Below, one piece after another: positions 25,842 through 34,303 of a stretch of 64,000 bases of DNA (the first letter of the stretch is position 1; the number at the start of each line of letters is the position of its first letter). A program made the translations under genes and the position numbers. The DNA is from an uncultured Pelagibacteraceae bacterium (lineage in GTDB: Bacteria; Pseudomonadota; Alphaproteobacteria; Pelagibacterales; Pelagibacteraceae): positions 1 through 64,000 of the forward strand of contig CACOKI010000001.1 in the NCBI GenBank assembly GCA_902627735.1, written 5' to 3'. The notes under the pieces are model-generated. The model did no database searches and was not told the origin of the DNA. It was given only the letters and a program-made list of their open reading frames with translations.

Positions 25842-26977
25842 TTAAAAGTTGAAATTATTTTAGGAATATAATTTTTAAAATTAAAAAAACCTTTATTACA
25901 ATATTGCCAAGAATATTGATCAAGTTTTCTATATAAAAAATCTAACTTTATGTTATTTAAATTTAAATAGTCTAAGTTTTCACCCACTGTTGGATATAAA
26001 CCATAACAATTTTCAATTTTTTTAATTTCACTTACATCTATGACTTCACAATCAATTGACTTAGTCTTTAATCTTTGTTTTTGGTCTTCGATTAAAAGGG
26101 ATTTAAATTTCACTACTTTTTCAACAAGTTTGATAGATCTATTTTCATTTTTATTAGAAATTAAATAAATTTTTTTAAATTTATTATTCTGAAAATCACT
26201 GATTTCAAAAGAGAGATTATTTTCAAAAATTAATAGATTTTTATCTTCAATATTTTGTGGATTGCTAAAATCTTGTTTAATAATCGAGTAATTTTTTTCA
26301 GAAACTTTAGGAGGAGCGTTTTCAATTAATTTTATATTATTGAATCTATTATTTGTGAATTTCTTAATATTCCAGTCACTTGCTAAGTAGTGTTTTCCTT
26401 GTGTTTGGACTCCTGCGACCCATCTCCAACCAAGAGTATTAGATGCTGCATCTCCATCATAAAGATGTTGCATAAAAAATTCCGCACCTAATTGCCAGGG
26501 TAGATCTAAAGTAAAGATCCAAATACTAGCAAACCACATTCTCGTATGATTATGCAAATAATTGTTTTCTTTTAGCTCATTAATCCATACGTTAAAGCAC
26601 TCTACGTTTGTTTTTCCTTCAATCGCATTAAGATAGTTTTTATTGTTTTTAAATTCGTCTTTAATATTATTTAATTCTATTAAATAGTCAGACCAAACAT
26701 TCGGTCTTAATTCTAACCAGCCTTTCCAGTATACACGCCACAAAACTTCTTGAATAAATTTTTCATTTTTTGAAAAAGAAAATTTACTTAGAGATTTTTC
26801 AATTACTTCTCTCTCATTAATGATACCGTGAGTTATATATGGAGATAAACAAGAAATATTCGTTCTATTTTCTGGTCCAAAATCAAAGTTTCTGAGTTTT
26901 GAATACTCTGAAAGATTATTCTGAACAAAATAATTTAATTTGTCTAAGGCCTTAGCCCTTGAAGCTTCAAAATTCAT
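25838..26977 (-). CDS. Photolyase/cryptochrome FAD-domain protein with C-terminal alpha/beta domain (apparently permuted)
   Basis: A 379-residue protein. Almost from residue 1 it reads like the FAD-binding domain of photolyases: NISCLSPYITHGIINEREV (residues 41-59), VLWRVYWKGW, NHTRMWFASIWIFTLDLPW and YDGDAASNTLGWRWVAG. The normal N-terminal antenna-type alpha/beta domain is missing. Instead residues about 235-360 show alternating hydrophobic strands and helices (NLLIFENNLS, FKKIYLISNKNE, CEVIDVSEIKKI), suggesting that an alpha/beta domain sits at the C-terminus. Function may be photorepair or photosensing. It is the second photolyase-like gene in 6 kb. Confidence 0.8.
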   Translation of the reverse strand: MNFEASRAKALDKLNYFVQNNLSEYSKLRNFDFGPENRTNISCLSPYITHGIINEREVIEKSLSKFSFSKNEKFIQEVLWRVYWKGWLELRPNVWSDYLIELNNIKDEFKNNKNYLNAIEGKTNVECFNVWINELKENNYLHNHTRMWFASIWIFTLDLPWQLGAEFFMQHLYDGDAASNTLGWRWVAGVQTQGKHYLASDWNIKKFTNNRFNNIKLIENAPPKVSEKNYSIIKQDFSNPQNIEDKNLLIFENNLSFEISDFQNNKFKKIYLISNKNENRSIKLVEKVVKFKSLLIEDQKQRLKTKSIDCEVIDVSEIKKIENCYGLYPTVGENLDYLNLNNIKLDFLYRKLDQYSWQYCNKGFFNFKNYIPKIISTFN

Positions 26978-26983
26978 ATTAAA

Positions 26984-27364
26984 CTATTTTGATTTTTTTT
27001 TCTTTAGACCTAGTTTATCACTGTGTCTTAATCTTAAAATAACTATCGCTCCAGCAATTAATACTATAGCAACTGCCTCATAAACTAGCGCTGCTGGATC
27101 CATTTCTTTTCCTTGAAGAATAATAAATCGTGCTAAAGCTGTGATCGCTATTAAAAGTGGTAGAGTAATACTAATAGATTGCTGATCCCAAAAAACTCTA
27201 ACCATTGCTAATACTTCAAGGTATAGAAACATTAATAGTAAATCCGCTAAAGTTACTGATTGATTTAAAAACATTTTGTTAATTTCTATTCCAACAGCAA
27301 TCACTGTACTCACTAAAATAATACACATTAAAATTAGCTGTAAATTTTTTGCTATATTCTGCAT
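26984..27364 (-). CDS. PsiE-like membrane protein
   Basis: A 126-residue protein with four membrane segments: two long ones near 9-29 and 38-58, then two more at 69-85 and 93-110. It ends in a basic tail (KKKKSK). The core LLLMFLYLEVLAMVRVFW and the SITLPLLIAITALARFIIL helix match the phosphate-starvation-inducible PsiE family. Function is unknown; family members respond to phosphate limitation in enterics. It is coupled to the upstream gene by a one-base overlap and is 6 bases from the photolyase-like gene. Confidence 0.75.
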   Translation of the reverse strand: MQNIAKNLQLILMCIILVSTVIAVGIEINKMFLNQSVTLADLLLMFLYLEVLAMVRVFWDQQSISITLPLLIAITALARFIILQGKEMDPAALVYEAVAIVLIAGAIVILRLRHSDKLGLKKKKSK

Positions 27365-27822
27365 TACTTATCTTTACTAAATGGTAGCCATTTTTCAAAT
27401 ACTGATTTTGAGGAGCCTTCGTATGGAATTGAGTAAGAATATGGGTTTGGGCTTGTTAATACTTCAATACCCTTAGAAAAAACAAATATAAATACAATTA
27501 CAAAAACAAGAACCATAATTTTGAAAGGATCAAAATTTTTTGTTTTAAAAACACTAGAAGAATTTTCTTCGGCTCTATGAAAATGTTTAAATGTCATATA
27601 AACAGCAAAAATTAATCCAATATGAGCTAAAAAAAGGCCAGTCCATCCAAACACAAAAGTAGTATATGAGAACACATACAAACTAAAAACTGTTGTCCAA
27701 ATAAAACTTAATACGAGTAAAATTTGTAACCTAACGGTTTTGGGAAGAGAACGAAGATCATTTTTACTGTCGTCAAACAGTATATTAGCAGTATCTTTCA
27801 TCCAATTTTTAAAGCTGTCCAT
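27364..27822 (-). CDS. Membrane protein, unknown
   Basis: A 152-residue protein. The first 28 residues are polar and helical (DSFKNWMKDTANILF), followed by membrane helices near 33-52, 58-77 and 100-120, and a soluble C-terminal tail with EVLTSPNPYSYSIPYEGSSK. No family is recognised. It shares a one-base overlap with the PsiE-like gene and probably forms an operon with it. A 61-base gap separates it from argG on the same strand. Confidence 0.6.
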   Translation of the reverse strand: MDSFKNWMKDTANILFDDSKNDLRSLPKTVRLQILLVLSFIWTTVFSLYVFSYTTFVFGWTGLFLAHIGLIFAVYMTFKHFHRAEENSSSVFKTKNFDPFKIMVLVFVIVFIFVFSKGIEVLTSPNPYSYSIPYEGSSKSVFEKWLPFSKDK

Positions 27823-27883
27823 AAAATCAAATTATGTTTTTTTTTAAAAATAAACAATCCCCAAATTGTCCGCAAATAATCAG

Positions 27884-29071
27884 CTAGTTTCTTAACTTTT
27901 TTTTATGAAAATTTATAAATTTCTCAATATTCGATTTATTAAATGATTTATTCTCTTCAAAAGAAACTTTTTTAATTGAGTAAGCGTTACTTTTTGTAAT
28001 TCTAGACTCGATTGTAATATTACCTTTGTAGAGCTTTAATTTAACTGATCCATTAATTTTATTTTTTTTTAAATCAACAATCTTTTGAATTTTTAATCTC
28101 TCTTTTGAATACCAATAACCATTATAAATTAATTTAGCATATCTTGACATAATCGAGTCTTTTTTATGCATAGTTTCTTTATCTAGTGTTACAGACTCTA
28201 TTGCTCTATGAGCGTGAATCAATAATGTTCCACCTGGAGTTTCATAAACTCCTCTCGATTTCATTCCTAAAAATCTATTTTCAACAAGATCAACTCTTCC
28301 TATGCCATTTTTTCCTGCTAATTGATTTAACTTCTCAAGTAATTTTGAAGGTCGTAATTTTTTTCCATTAATTCCAATTGGATCTCCATTTTTAAAATTT
28401 ATAGTTACAAATGTTGCTTTGTTGGGAGCTTTCTCAGGTGAAATAGTTCTTTGAAAAATAAATTCTGGAGCAGAATTTTTTGGATTCTCTAAGACTTTCC
28501 CCTCTGTTGAGGTATGAAACAAATTGTCATCTACTGAAAAAGGAGATGCTCCTTTTTTATCTTTTGGAATGGGAATGTTAAATTTTTTTGCATACTTAAT
28601 TAAATCTGTTCTAGATTTTAATTTCCAAATTCTCCAAGGTGAAATAATTTTTATTTTTGGACCAAAATAATGATAACCAAGCTCGAATCTAATTTGATCG
28701 TTTCCCTTTCCGGTAGCTCCATGTGATACGGCATATGCTTTATATTTTTTTGCAATTTTAATTTGATCTTTTGCAATTAACGGTCTTGCAATAGAAGTAC
28801 CCAATAAATACACACCTTCATATACTGCATGACCACGGATCATTGGAAAAACATAATCTTTAACAAAAATATCTTTTAGATCATTAATAATTATATTTTT
28901 AACTCCAAATTTTTTTGCGTTAGATATTATTTTTTTTCGATTTATCTCTTGACCTATGTCGGCAGTGTAACAGATTACCTCAGCATCATAATTTTCTTGT
29001 AACCATTTAAGTATTATAGATGTGTCTAAACCGCCTGAATAAGCTAAAACAATTCTCTTTTTAGATTTCAT
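27884..29071 (-). CDS. argG: Argininosuccinate synthase
   Basis: A 395-residue enzyme that joins citrulline and aspartate with ATP in arginine synthesis. The PP-loop is VLAYSGGLDTS (residues 7-17), and further signatures are HGATGKGNDQIRFE, SPWRIWK, SVDDNLFHTSTEGK and YETPGGTLL. Length is close to the family norm. It is preceded by the IalB-like gene (3-base gap), with which it is probably co-transcribed. Confidence 0.95.
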   Translation of the reverse strand: MKSKKRIVLAYSGGLDTSIILKWLQENYDAEVICYTADIGQEINRKKIISNAKKFGVKNIIINDLKDIFVKDYVFPMIRGHAVYEGVYLLGTSIARPLIAKDQIKIAKKYKAYAVSHGATGKGNDQIRFELGYHYFGPKIKIISPWRIWKLKSRTDLIKYAKKFNIPIPKDKKGASPFSVDDNLFHTSTEGKVLENPKNSAPEFIFQRTISPEKAPNKATFVTINFKNGDPIGINGKKLRPSKLLEKLNQLAGKNGIGRVDLVENRFLGMKSRGVYETPGGTLLIHAHRAIESVTLDKETMHKKDSIMSRYAKLIYNGYWYSKERLKIQKIVDLKKNKINGSVKLKLYKGNITIESRITKSNAYSIKKVSFEENKSFNKSNIEKFINFHKKKLRN

Positions 29072-29074
29072 TAA

Positions 29075-29587
29075 TTAACTGCAAGCTTTTTTTGCAGTAT
29101 TATATGCTTTCGTAAATCCTAATAACGAATAATGATCAATAGTTTGTGATCCTTTTTCATTATAGCCACTAACCATTATTCTAGATCCTTTTTTCATAAC
29201 TTTAACCATTATTTTTTCTTTTTTATTACTTGTCATCCATGCAAATCCTTGTTGCTTGATATCAAATTTAAATTTGTTATTTCCTGAAGTAGCTAAAACA
29301 GAATTATTTTTGTTAAATTCATAACCACTTGTTGTACTTATTTCATTTGAAACTTTTTCACTTGGTCTAAATGTTACAAATAATCTTGCATCTCTTTTAT
29401 TTTTTTTTGGAGCCTGTAAAACAGGAATTGATTGAGCAAAGCATACTTTGCCAGATGCTTCTGATATTACCATAACTTCCCAATCTTTATATTTACCTAT
29501 TTTTTTTAATTCTTCAGCAAAAGTTTTAGGTATTAAAAAAATAACAAAAATACAGAAGTAGAGTAAAAATTTTTTATTTATGGGCAT
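29075..29587 (-). CDS. Periplasmic IalB-like (invasion-associated locus B) protein
   Basis: A 170-residue secreted protein with a signal peptide (residues 1-24, hydrophobic FLLYFCIFVIFLIPKTFA). The mature domain has the IalB pattern: YKDWEVMVI near its start, a CFAQS segment, ARLFVTFRPSE, VMKKGSRIMVSGYNEKG, and a final TAKKAC with the second cysteine of a probable disulfide. IalB-family proteins are common in alphaproteobacteria with no clear biochemical role outside Bartonella. It overlaps the aldo/keto reductase by 10 bases. Confidence 0.82.
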   Translation of the reverse strand: MPINKKFLLYFCIFVIFLIPKTFAEELKKIGKYKDWEVMVISEASGKVCFAQSIPVLQAPKKNKRDARLFVTFRPSEKVSNEISTTSGYEFNKNNSVLATSGNNKFKFDIKQQGFAWMTSNKKEKIMVKVMKKGSRIMVSGYNEKGSQTIDHYSLLGFTKAYNTAKKACS

Positions 29588-30618
29588 GGATTAGGATATT
29601 TTTTTTGAATTTTATTGATCTCATTAATTATTTCATCTGTCAAAGTTACATTTACACTTTCTATATTCGTTTTCAACTGTTCCATTGTCGTTGCACCAAT
29701 AATTACACTTGTTACAAAAGGCTGTATTTCACAAAATTTTAGAGACATATGAGTAAAATCAACATTAAATTTTTTGGATATATTGTAATATTCATCAATA
29801 GCTTTTTGACCATTTTCATTTTTATATCTAGTAAAATCTTTAAATAACTTCATTCTGGATTTTTCCGGTAAATTATTATTTCTATATTTTCCAGTTAGAT
29901 ATCCAAATGCTAGAGGAGAATAAGCTAATAATCCACTTTTCTCTCTCACTGAAATTTCTGCTAAACCAACTTCATAAGTTCTATTAAGAAGATTATATGG
30001 ATTTTGTACAGACATCATTCTTGGCAAATCTTTTAACTTCGATAATTCAAGAAATTTTGATAAACCCCATGCTGTTTCATTAGATAATCCAATATATCTA
30101 ATTTTTCCTTGATTAATAAATTTTTCAAGACTCTCGAGTATTTCTTCAAATGGAGTCCATCCCTTATCGTTCTCATCATGTTCATATCCATGTTTTCCAA
30201 AAAAATTAGTATTTCTTTCTGGCCAGTGCAGTTGATATAAATCTATATAATCAGTTTTTAACCTTTTTAAACTTTCGTCTAAAGCTTGAGAAATTTTATT
30301 TTTTCCAAAATTATTCCCACCACCTCTAATGTATTTATTTGAGGTATTTCCACATACTTTAGTTGCAATAATTACTTTGTCTCTTTTCTTTGTTTTTTCA
30401 AACCAATTTCCTATTATTCTCTCTGTTTCTCCGTATGTTTCTTCTCTCATTGGAATAGAATAGATTTCAGCAGTATCCCAAAAATTTACTCCTTGATCTA
30501 AGGCATAATTCATCTGTTTAAAACCCTCTTCTTGTGTATTTTGTTCACCCCAAGTCATTGTGCCGAGACAAATTGTACTTACATCCAGATCAGTATTACC
30601 TAATTTTTTGTAATTCAT
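29578..30618 (-). CDS. Aldo/keto reductase (Tas-like)
   Basis: A 346-residue TIM-barrel oxidoreductase. It starts with MNYKKLGNTDLDVSTICLGTMTWG. The catalytic tetrad is visible as FWDTAEIY (Asp, Tyr), IATKVCG (Lys) and YQLHWPE (His). The NADP-binding part includes YSPLAFGYLTGKYR and SVIIGATTMEQL. Similar to the E. coli Tas group of predicted carbonyl reductases; the substrate is unknown. It heads a minus-strand run with the IalB-like gene and argG, and diverges from the Bax-inhibitor gene. Confidence 0.9.
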   Translation of the reverse strand: MNYKKLGNTDLDVSTICLGTMTWGEQNTQEEGFKQMNYALDQGVNFWDTAEIYSIPMREETYGETERIIGNWFEKTKKRDKVIIATKVCGNTSNKYIRGGGNNFGKNKISQALDESLKRLKTDYIDLYQLHWPERNTNFFGKHGYEHDENDKGWTPFEEILESLEKFINQGKIRYIGLSNETAWGLSKFLELSKLKDLPRMMSVQNPYNLLNRTYEVGLAEISVREKSGLLAYSPLAFGYLTGKYRNNNLPEKSRMKLFKDFTRYKNENGQKAIDEYYNISKKFNVDFTHMSLKFCEIQPFVTSVIIGATTMEQLKTNIESVNVTLTDEIINEINKIQKKYPNPCP

Positions 30619-30700
30619 TTGGGTTTTTTGTATTTATTTTATTTATTAATCTTTTAAGGCATCTTGAATAATTAGTAAAAGACTATATATTTCAGTCATT

Positions 30701-31465
30701 ATGGAATCTGATAAAAAAGGAATTCTTGGAAGAGCAAAAGTAGCAGCACGAGAATCGACAGCTGTAATGGATGAAGGCTTAAGAGCCTACATGTTAAAAG
30801 TTTATAATTACATGGCTACTGGAGTGTTACTCACTGGGATAATTGCGTTAATAACATTTAAAATGTCAGTTGTTACAGATGCTTCAGGATCTATCGTTGC
30901 TCTTACTCAAATGGGTAATGCCATTTACTTATCAGGTTTGAAATGGCTTGTAATGTTAGCCCCATTGGGAATTGTTTTTTATATGAGTTTTGGAATAAAT
31001 AAAATGAGCGCATCCAAAGCACAAACTACATTTTGGGTTTTTGCAGCCCTAATGGGATTATCTTTATCTTCAATTTTACTAGTTTACACTGGAATGAGTG
31101 TAACTAGAGTTTTTTTTATTACTTCTGCAACATTTGGGGCAATGAGTATTTATGGATACACTACTAAAAGAGACCTTACGAAACTTGGGTCTTTTTTAAT
31201 GATGGGATTGATTGGAATTATAATAGCTTCAATTGTAAATATATTTATGAAGTCTTCTATGATGTATTTTGTGATCTCAATTTTAGGAGTTTTAATATTT
31301 GTAGGCTTAACCGCTTACGATACACAAAAGATAAAGAATATGTATACAGCTTCTGATAGTGGTGAATTAATGGGCAAAAAAGCTGTAATGGGAGCATTAA
31401 CATTATACTTAGACTTTATTAATTTATTTATTATGCTTCTAAGACTTTTTGGTCAGAGAAGATAA
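30701..31465 (+). CDS. Bax inhibitor-1/YccA family membrane protein
   Basis: A 254-residue protein with a soluble N-terminus (ESDKKGILGRAKVAARESTA) and about seven membrane helices. The final segments LIFVGLTAYDTQKIKNMY and LYLDFINLFIMLLRLFG are the signature of the BI-1 family, which includes pH-sensitive calcium-leak channels and the FtsH-associated YccA. Function here is inferred as membrane homeostasis. A plausible promoter (TTGAAT at 30664, TATATT at 30686) precedes it. It converges on the DUF2794 gene with a 3-base gap. Confidence 0.9.
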   Translation: MESDKKGILGRAKVAARESTAVMDEGLRAYMLKVYNYMATGVLLTGIIALITFKMSVVTDASGSIVALTQMGNAIYLSGLKWLVMLAPLGIVFYMSFGINKMSASKAQTTFWVFAALMGLSLSSILLVYTGMSVTRVFFITSATFGAMSIYGYTTKRDLTKLGSFLMMGLIGIIIASIVNIFMKSSMMYFVISILGVLIFVGLTAYDTQKIKNMYTASDSGELMGKKAVMGALTLYLDFINLFIMLLRLFGQRR

Positions 31466-31468
31466 TTT

Positions 31469-31810
31469 TTAAAGTTTTTTCCAATTAGTATTTCTGAGTA
31501 GAGAATTAAGGTTATCAGAGTTTTTTAAAATTTTACCATTTGTATCTGTAATAAGATATTTGAGATTTTTGCTCTTTGGTTTAAAGTTTTTACAAATTTT
31601 ATAGAGAGCGTTTTCAGCTGCATTTTTAAATACACTAAATCCAACTTGCCTGCTTGATATACTTAAACCGTAATCTTTCCAAGATCCCTCAGAGACCATT
31701 TTGGCATATAAATCTAAAATTATCTTTAATTCATCTTTTTCAAAAAAATATTTTTCATCGATATTTTTATTATTAACGTTATTGATTACTAATTTAAGAT
31801 TATTATTCAT
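31469..31810 (-). CDS. DUF2794 protein
   Basis: A 113-residue soluble protein. The core EKDELKIILDLYAKMVSEGS followed by WKDYGLSISSRQVGFSVFKNAAE matches DUF2794, a small alphaproteobacterial family of unknown function. It overlaps the 3' end of ispZ by 8 bases on the same strand and so is probably co-translated with it, a pairing found in other alphaproteobacteria as I recall. No catalytic motif or membrane segment is apparent. Confidence 0.85.
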   Translation of the reverse strand: MNNNLKLVINNVNNKNIDEKYFFEKDELKIILDLYAKMVSEGSWKDYGLSISSRQVGFSVFKNAAENALYKICKNFKPKSKNLKYLITDTNGKILKNSDNLNSLLRNTNWKKL

Positions 31811-32354
31811 TTATTTTATATTTATTTATTAATCCAATTTGAAAAGCTGTAAAAATAAAAGTTATTGGTAAAAGACCCCAAACTTTGAAATTTACCCAAA
31901 ACTCCTCAGATTGAGTTCTCCAAACTAATTCATTTAAGAGAGCAAGTCCAAAGAAAAAATATATCCACCTTTTATTGAGTATCTCCCAACCCTCATGAGT
32001 TAATGAAATAGATTTTCCCATTAATTTTTTAAGAACAGGCTCATTAGTAAAATATCTTCCAAATATTAAAGCAAATCCAAATAAAATATTTATTATTGTT
32101 GGTTTGATATAAATAAAAATTGGATTATTAAAATAAATTGTTAATCCTCCAAAAAAAGTAATTAATATTCCACTTATCAATGGAACTTTAGGAATTTTTT
32201 TTTCTAAAAACCACATTACTCCCAATGCTATTATTGTCGCAATTATAAAGGGTGGAATAGCAACCTTTAGATCTTTTCCGCTATCGTAGTAGTAGTAAAA
32301 AAAAATTACTAATGGCCCAAAATCTGTGAGAAACTTTAAAAATGATTTGTTCAC
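31803..32354 (-). CDS. ispZ: Inner membrane septation protein IspZ/YciB
   Basis: A 183-residue protein with five or six membrane helices. It begins KFLTDFGPLVIFFYYYYDSG, a typical IspZ opening, and has LIFGRYFTNEPVLKKLMG and LTHEGWEILNKRWIYFF, then LNELVWRTQSEEFWVNFK, all conserved features of the family. It is implicated in envelope integrity and septation in Shigella and E. coli. It lies upstream of and overlaps DUF2794. It is divergent from hspQ. Confidence 0.92.
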   Translation of the reverse strand: MNKSFLKFLTDFGPLVIFFYYYYDSGKDLKVAIPPFIIATIIALGVMWFLEKKIPKVPLISGILITFFGGLTIYFNNPIFIYIKPTIINILFGFALIFGRYFTNEPVLKKLMGKSISLTHEGWEILNKRWIYFFFGLALLNELVWRTQSEEFWVNFKVWGLLPITFIFTAFQIGLINKYKINE

Positions 32355-32442
32355 TAAAAAGATATTAACATAAATAATATTTATTCAAAAATTTAAAATT
32401 TTTCTTATTGATTTTTATATTTAAATACCCATACTAATTATA

Positions 32443-32763
32443 ATGCCAATTCAAAAAGCAAAATTCTCAATAGGAGACATAGTAAAACATAAACACTTTG
32501 AATTTAGAGGTGTGATTTATGATGTTGATTTTGAATTTAATAATTCTGAAGAGTGGTATCAATCAATACCAAAAAATGTAAGGCCTAGAAAAGATCAACC
32601 CTTTTATCATTTGTTAGCAGAAAATGATGAAATTACATATGAAGCGTATGTTTCAGAGCAAAATTTACTTACAGACGACTCAGATGAGCCAATTAAGCAT
32701 CCTTTGATTGAGGAGATTTTTTCAGGCAAAAAAGGATCTAGCTATTTTAAGCCATCCAATTAA
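32443..32763 (+). CDS. hspQ: Heat shock protein HspQ (hemimethylated-DNA-binding YccV family)
   Basis: A 106-residue protein of the YccV-like fold. It starts KAKFSIGDIVKHKHFEFRGV, with YDVDFEF, the RPRKDQPFYHLLAE motif and TYEAYVSEQNL, all diagnostic. In enterics HspQ is a specificity-enhancing factor for Lon protease and was named for binding hemimethylated DNA. It is monocistronic between ispZ (divergent) and the ccm operon, from which it is separated by a 176-base gap holding a long stem-loop. Confidence 0.9.
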   Translation: MPIQKAKFSIGDIVKHKHFEFRGVIYDVDFEFNNSEEWYQSIPKNVRPRKDQPFYHLLAENDEITYEAYVSEQNLLTDDSDEPIKHPLIEEIFSGKKGSSYFKPSN

Positions 32764-32820
32764 AAAAACATTTTTTTAACACATTTAACTCAAAACTTTG
32801 ACACAGCAGTTTGTTAAATA

Positions 32821-32898
32821 ATTATTATTCTGGTCAAGGATGTTAAATATTTACCCTTCGTTATTATCTCCCTCTGACATTCTTGATCAGACAATAAT
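32821..32898 (+). other. Long imperfect stem-loop in the hspQ-ccmC gap (candidate structured RNA or leader)
   Basis: Bases 32829-32845 pair without interruption with 32875-32891 (17 pairs, three of them G-U), closing a 29-base loop. Bases 32821-32826 pair with 32893-32898 as an outer extension across a small internal loop. A TTGACA at 32798-32803 could be a -35 box, but the matching -10 (about 32822-32827) would start transcription inside the 5' arm. A 21-codon open frame begins at ATG 32840 within the structure. No T-run follows, so it is not a simple terminator. Confidence 0.45.
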
Positions 32899-32939
32899 TT
32901 CCTAATAAAATCCCTAAAATGAATTAGAATAATTTTAAT

Positions 32940-33647
32940 ATGTTTAAATATTTTGAACCAAATAAAATCTTTTCTATAACATCTAGAGCACCTAAATATG
33001 TTTTATTGTTATTCATCATTATATTTTCTATTGGTTTAACTGAAGCATTAATACTCTCGCCAGAGGACTATAAACAAAGTCATTCAGTTAGAATTATGTA
33101 TGTCCATGTTCCAGCTTCTTGGATTTGTCTTGGAATTTTTTCTTCAATTACATTTTTATCAGTGATCGGATATATCTTTAAAATAAGGAATTTTTTTTTA
33201 ATTTCAAAAAGTTTAGCGCCTTCCGGCTTTGTTTTTAATATTGTCTCTTTAGTCACAGGATCAATCTGGGGTAAACCAACTTGGGGGACTTGGTGGGCAT
33301 GGGATGCAAGAATTACATCTATGTTAATTTTATTATTATTTTATATCTTATATTTAGTTGCTTGGAGAATTTATGATAATAAAGATAAAGTATTTAAAGT
33401 GACTACAGTTATAACTATTTTAGGAATTATCAATGTTCCAATAATTAAATATTCCGTAGACTGGTGGAATACATTACATCAACCAGCTTCAATTAACATT
33501 CTATCAAAATCATCAATACATATATCAATGTTGTATCCTTTACTGATAATGACTGCGGCATTTGCTCTATTTTCTCTACTAATTTTTTTAATGAAATATA
33601 ATACAGAACTGATAAAAATTAAAAATAAAGGCTTAGATAGATTATGA
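32940..33647 (+). CDS. ccmC: Heme exporter protein CcmC
   Basis: A 235-residue protein with six membrane helices and the tryptophan-rich heme-handling motif WGTWWAWDARITSML. It contains MYVHVPASW and SWICLGIF typical of CcmC, with histidines flanking the motif (VHVPA and the later LHQPASI). It presents heme to CcmE for cytochrome c maturation on the periplasmic side. It leads the ccmCDEFGH run and overlaps ccmD by 4 bases. ccmA and ccmB, which normally precede it, are not in this window. Confidence 0.95.
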   Translation: MFKYFEPNKIFSITSRAPKYVLLLFIIIFSIGLTEALILSPEDYKQSHSVRIMYVHVPASWICLGIFSSITFLSVIGYIFKIRNFFLISKSLAPSGFVFNIVSLVTGSIWGKPTWGTWWAWDARITSMLILLLFYILYLVAWRIYDNKDKVFKVTTVITILGIINVPIIKYSVDWWNTLHQPASINILSKSSIHISMLYPLLIMTAAFALFSLLIFLMKYNTELIKIKNKGLDRL

Positions 33648-33871
33648 TAAATGAATTATTTTTTATGAATGGATATGGAATTTATGTTTGGTCAGCTTTT
33701 GTATTTACTTTTTTAAGTTTTGCCTCTCTATACGTCATCATAAGAACTCAATATATTAGAGAGAGAAAAAAATTTATTACGAAGTTTGGAAATTTAAATC
33801 CTGAAAGAGCAATTTTTGCAAAATCTCAAAGTATTAATAGAGAAATTTTATCTAACACTCCAAGCATTTAA
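33644..33871 (+). CDS. ccmD: Heme exporter protein CcmD
   Basis: A 75-residue single-pass membrane protein; the helix spans about residues 12-32 (YVWSAFVFTFLSFASLYVII). A short extracytoplasmic start and a basic cytoplasmic tail are typical. CcmD helps release holo-CcmE from the CcmABC complex. The call rests mainly on size, topology, the GYGIYVWSAF start and position between ccmC and ccmE; it overlaps ccmC by ATGA. Confidence 0.85.
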   Translation: MINELFFMNGYGIYVWSAFVFTFLSFASLYVIIRTQYIRERKKFITKFGNLNPERAIFAKSQSINREILSNTPSI

Positions 33872-33881
33872 CTTTTAAAAG

Positions 33882-34301
33882 ATGTATGGTCGTAAAGTTA
33901 AATTAAGATTTTTTTACATTTTCATAATTTTCTTAATATTGTCACTTACTATATTTCTTACTTTAAAATCTCTAGAGGAAAATGTAATTTATTTTCAATC
34001 ACCAACAGATGTAAAAGCTCTAGCTGAAATAGATAAAAAAAAAATTAGGATTGGTGGTATGGTGAAAAAAAAGTCAATTTTAATAAAAGAAAAAGAAGTT
34101 AAATTTGTTGTTACAGATTTTAAAAATGAAATAAATGTAATTTATTCTGGTCTTATCCCTAATCTTTTTGCGGAAGGTAAAGGAGTTGTTGCTGAGGGAT
34201 TTTTGAAGGATAAAAGTTTATTTTTAGCTACAAAAATTTTAGCTAAACACGATGAAAATTATATGCCTCCGGAAGTTAAAGCAGCATTAGAGGAGAAATA
34301 G
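33882..34301 (+). CDS. ccmE: Heme chaperone CcmE
   Basis: A 139-residue membrane-anchored periplasmic heme chaperone. The N-terminal helix covers residues 9-27. The OB-fold domain contains [28 protein letters not shown] and GVVAEGFL. The heme-binding histidine is in [13 protein letters not shown], the usual H..(N/K)Y.P. motif near the C-terminus. It lies 10 bases after ccmD and 2 bases before ccmF. Confidence 0.93.
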   Translation: MYGRKVKLRFFYIFIIFLILSLTIFLTLKSLEENVIYFQSPTDVKALAEIDKKKIRIGGMVKKKSILIKEKEVKFVVTDFKNEINVIYSGLIPNLFAEGKGVVAEGFLKDKSLFLATKILAKHDENYMPPEVKAALEEK

Positions 34302-34303
34302 TT

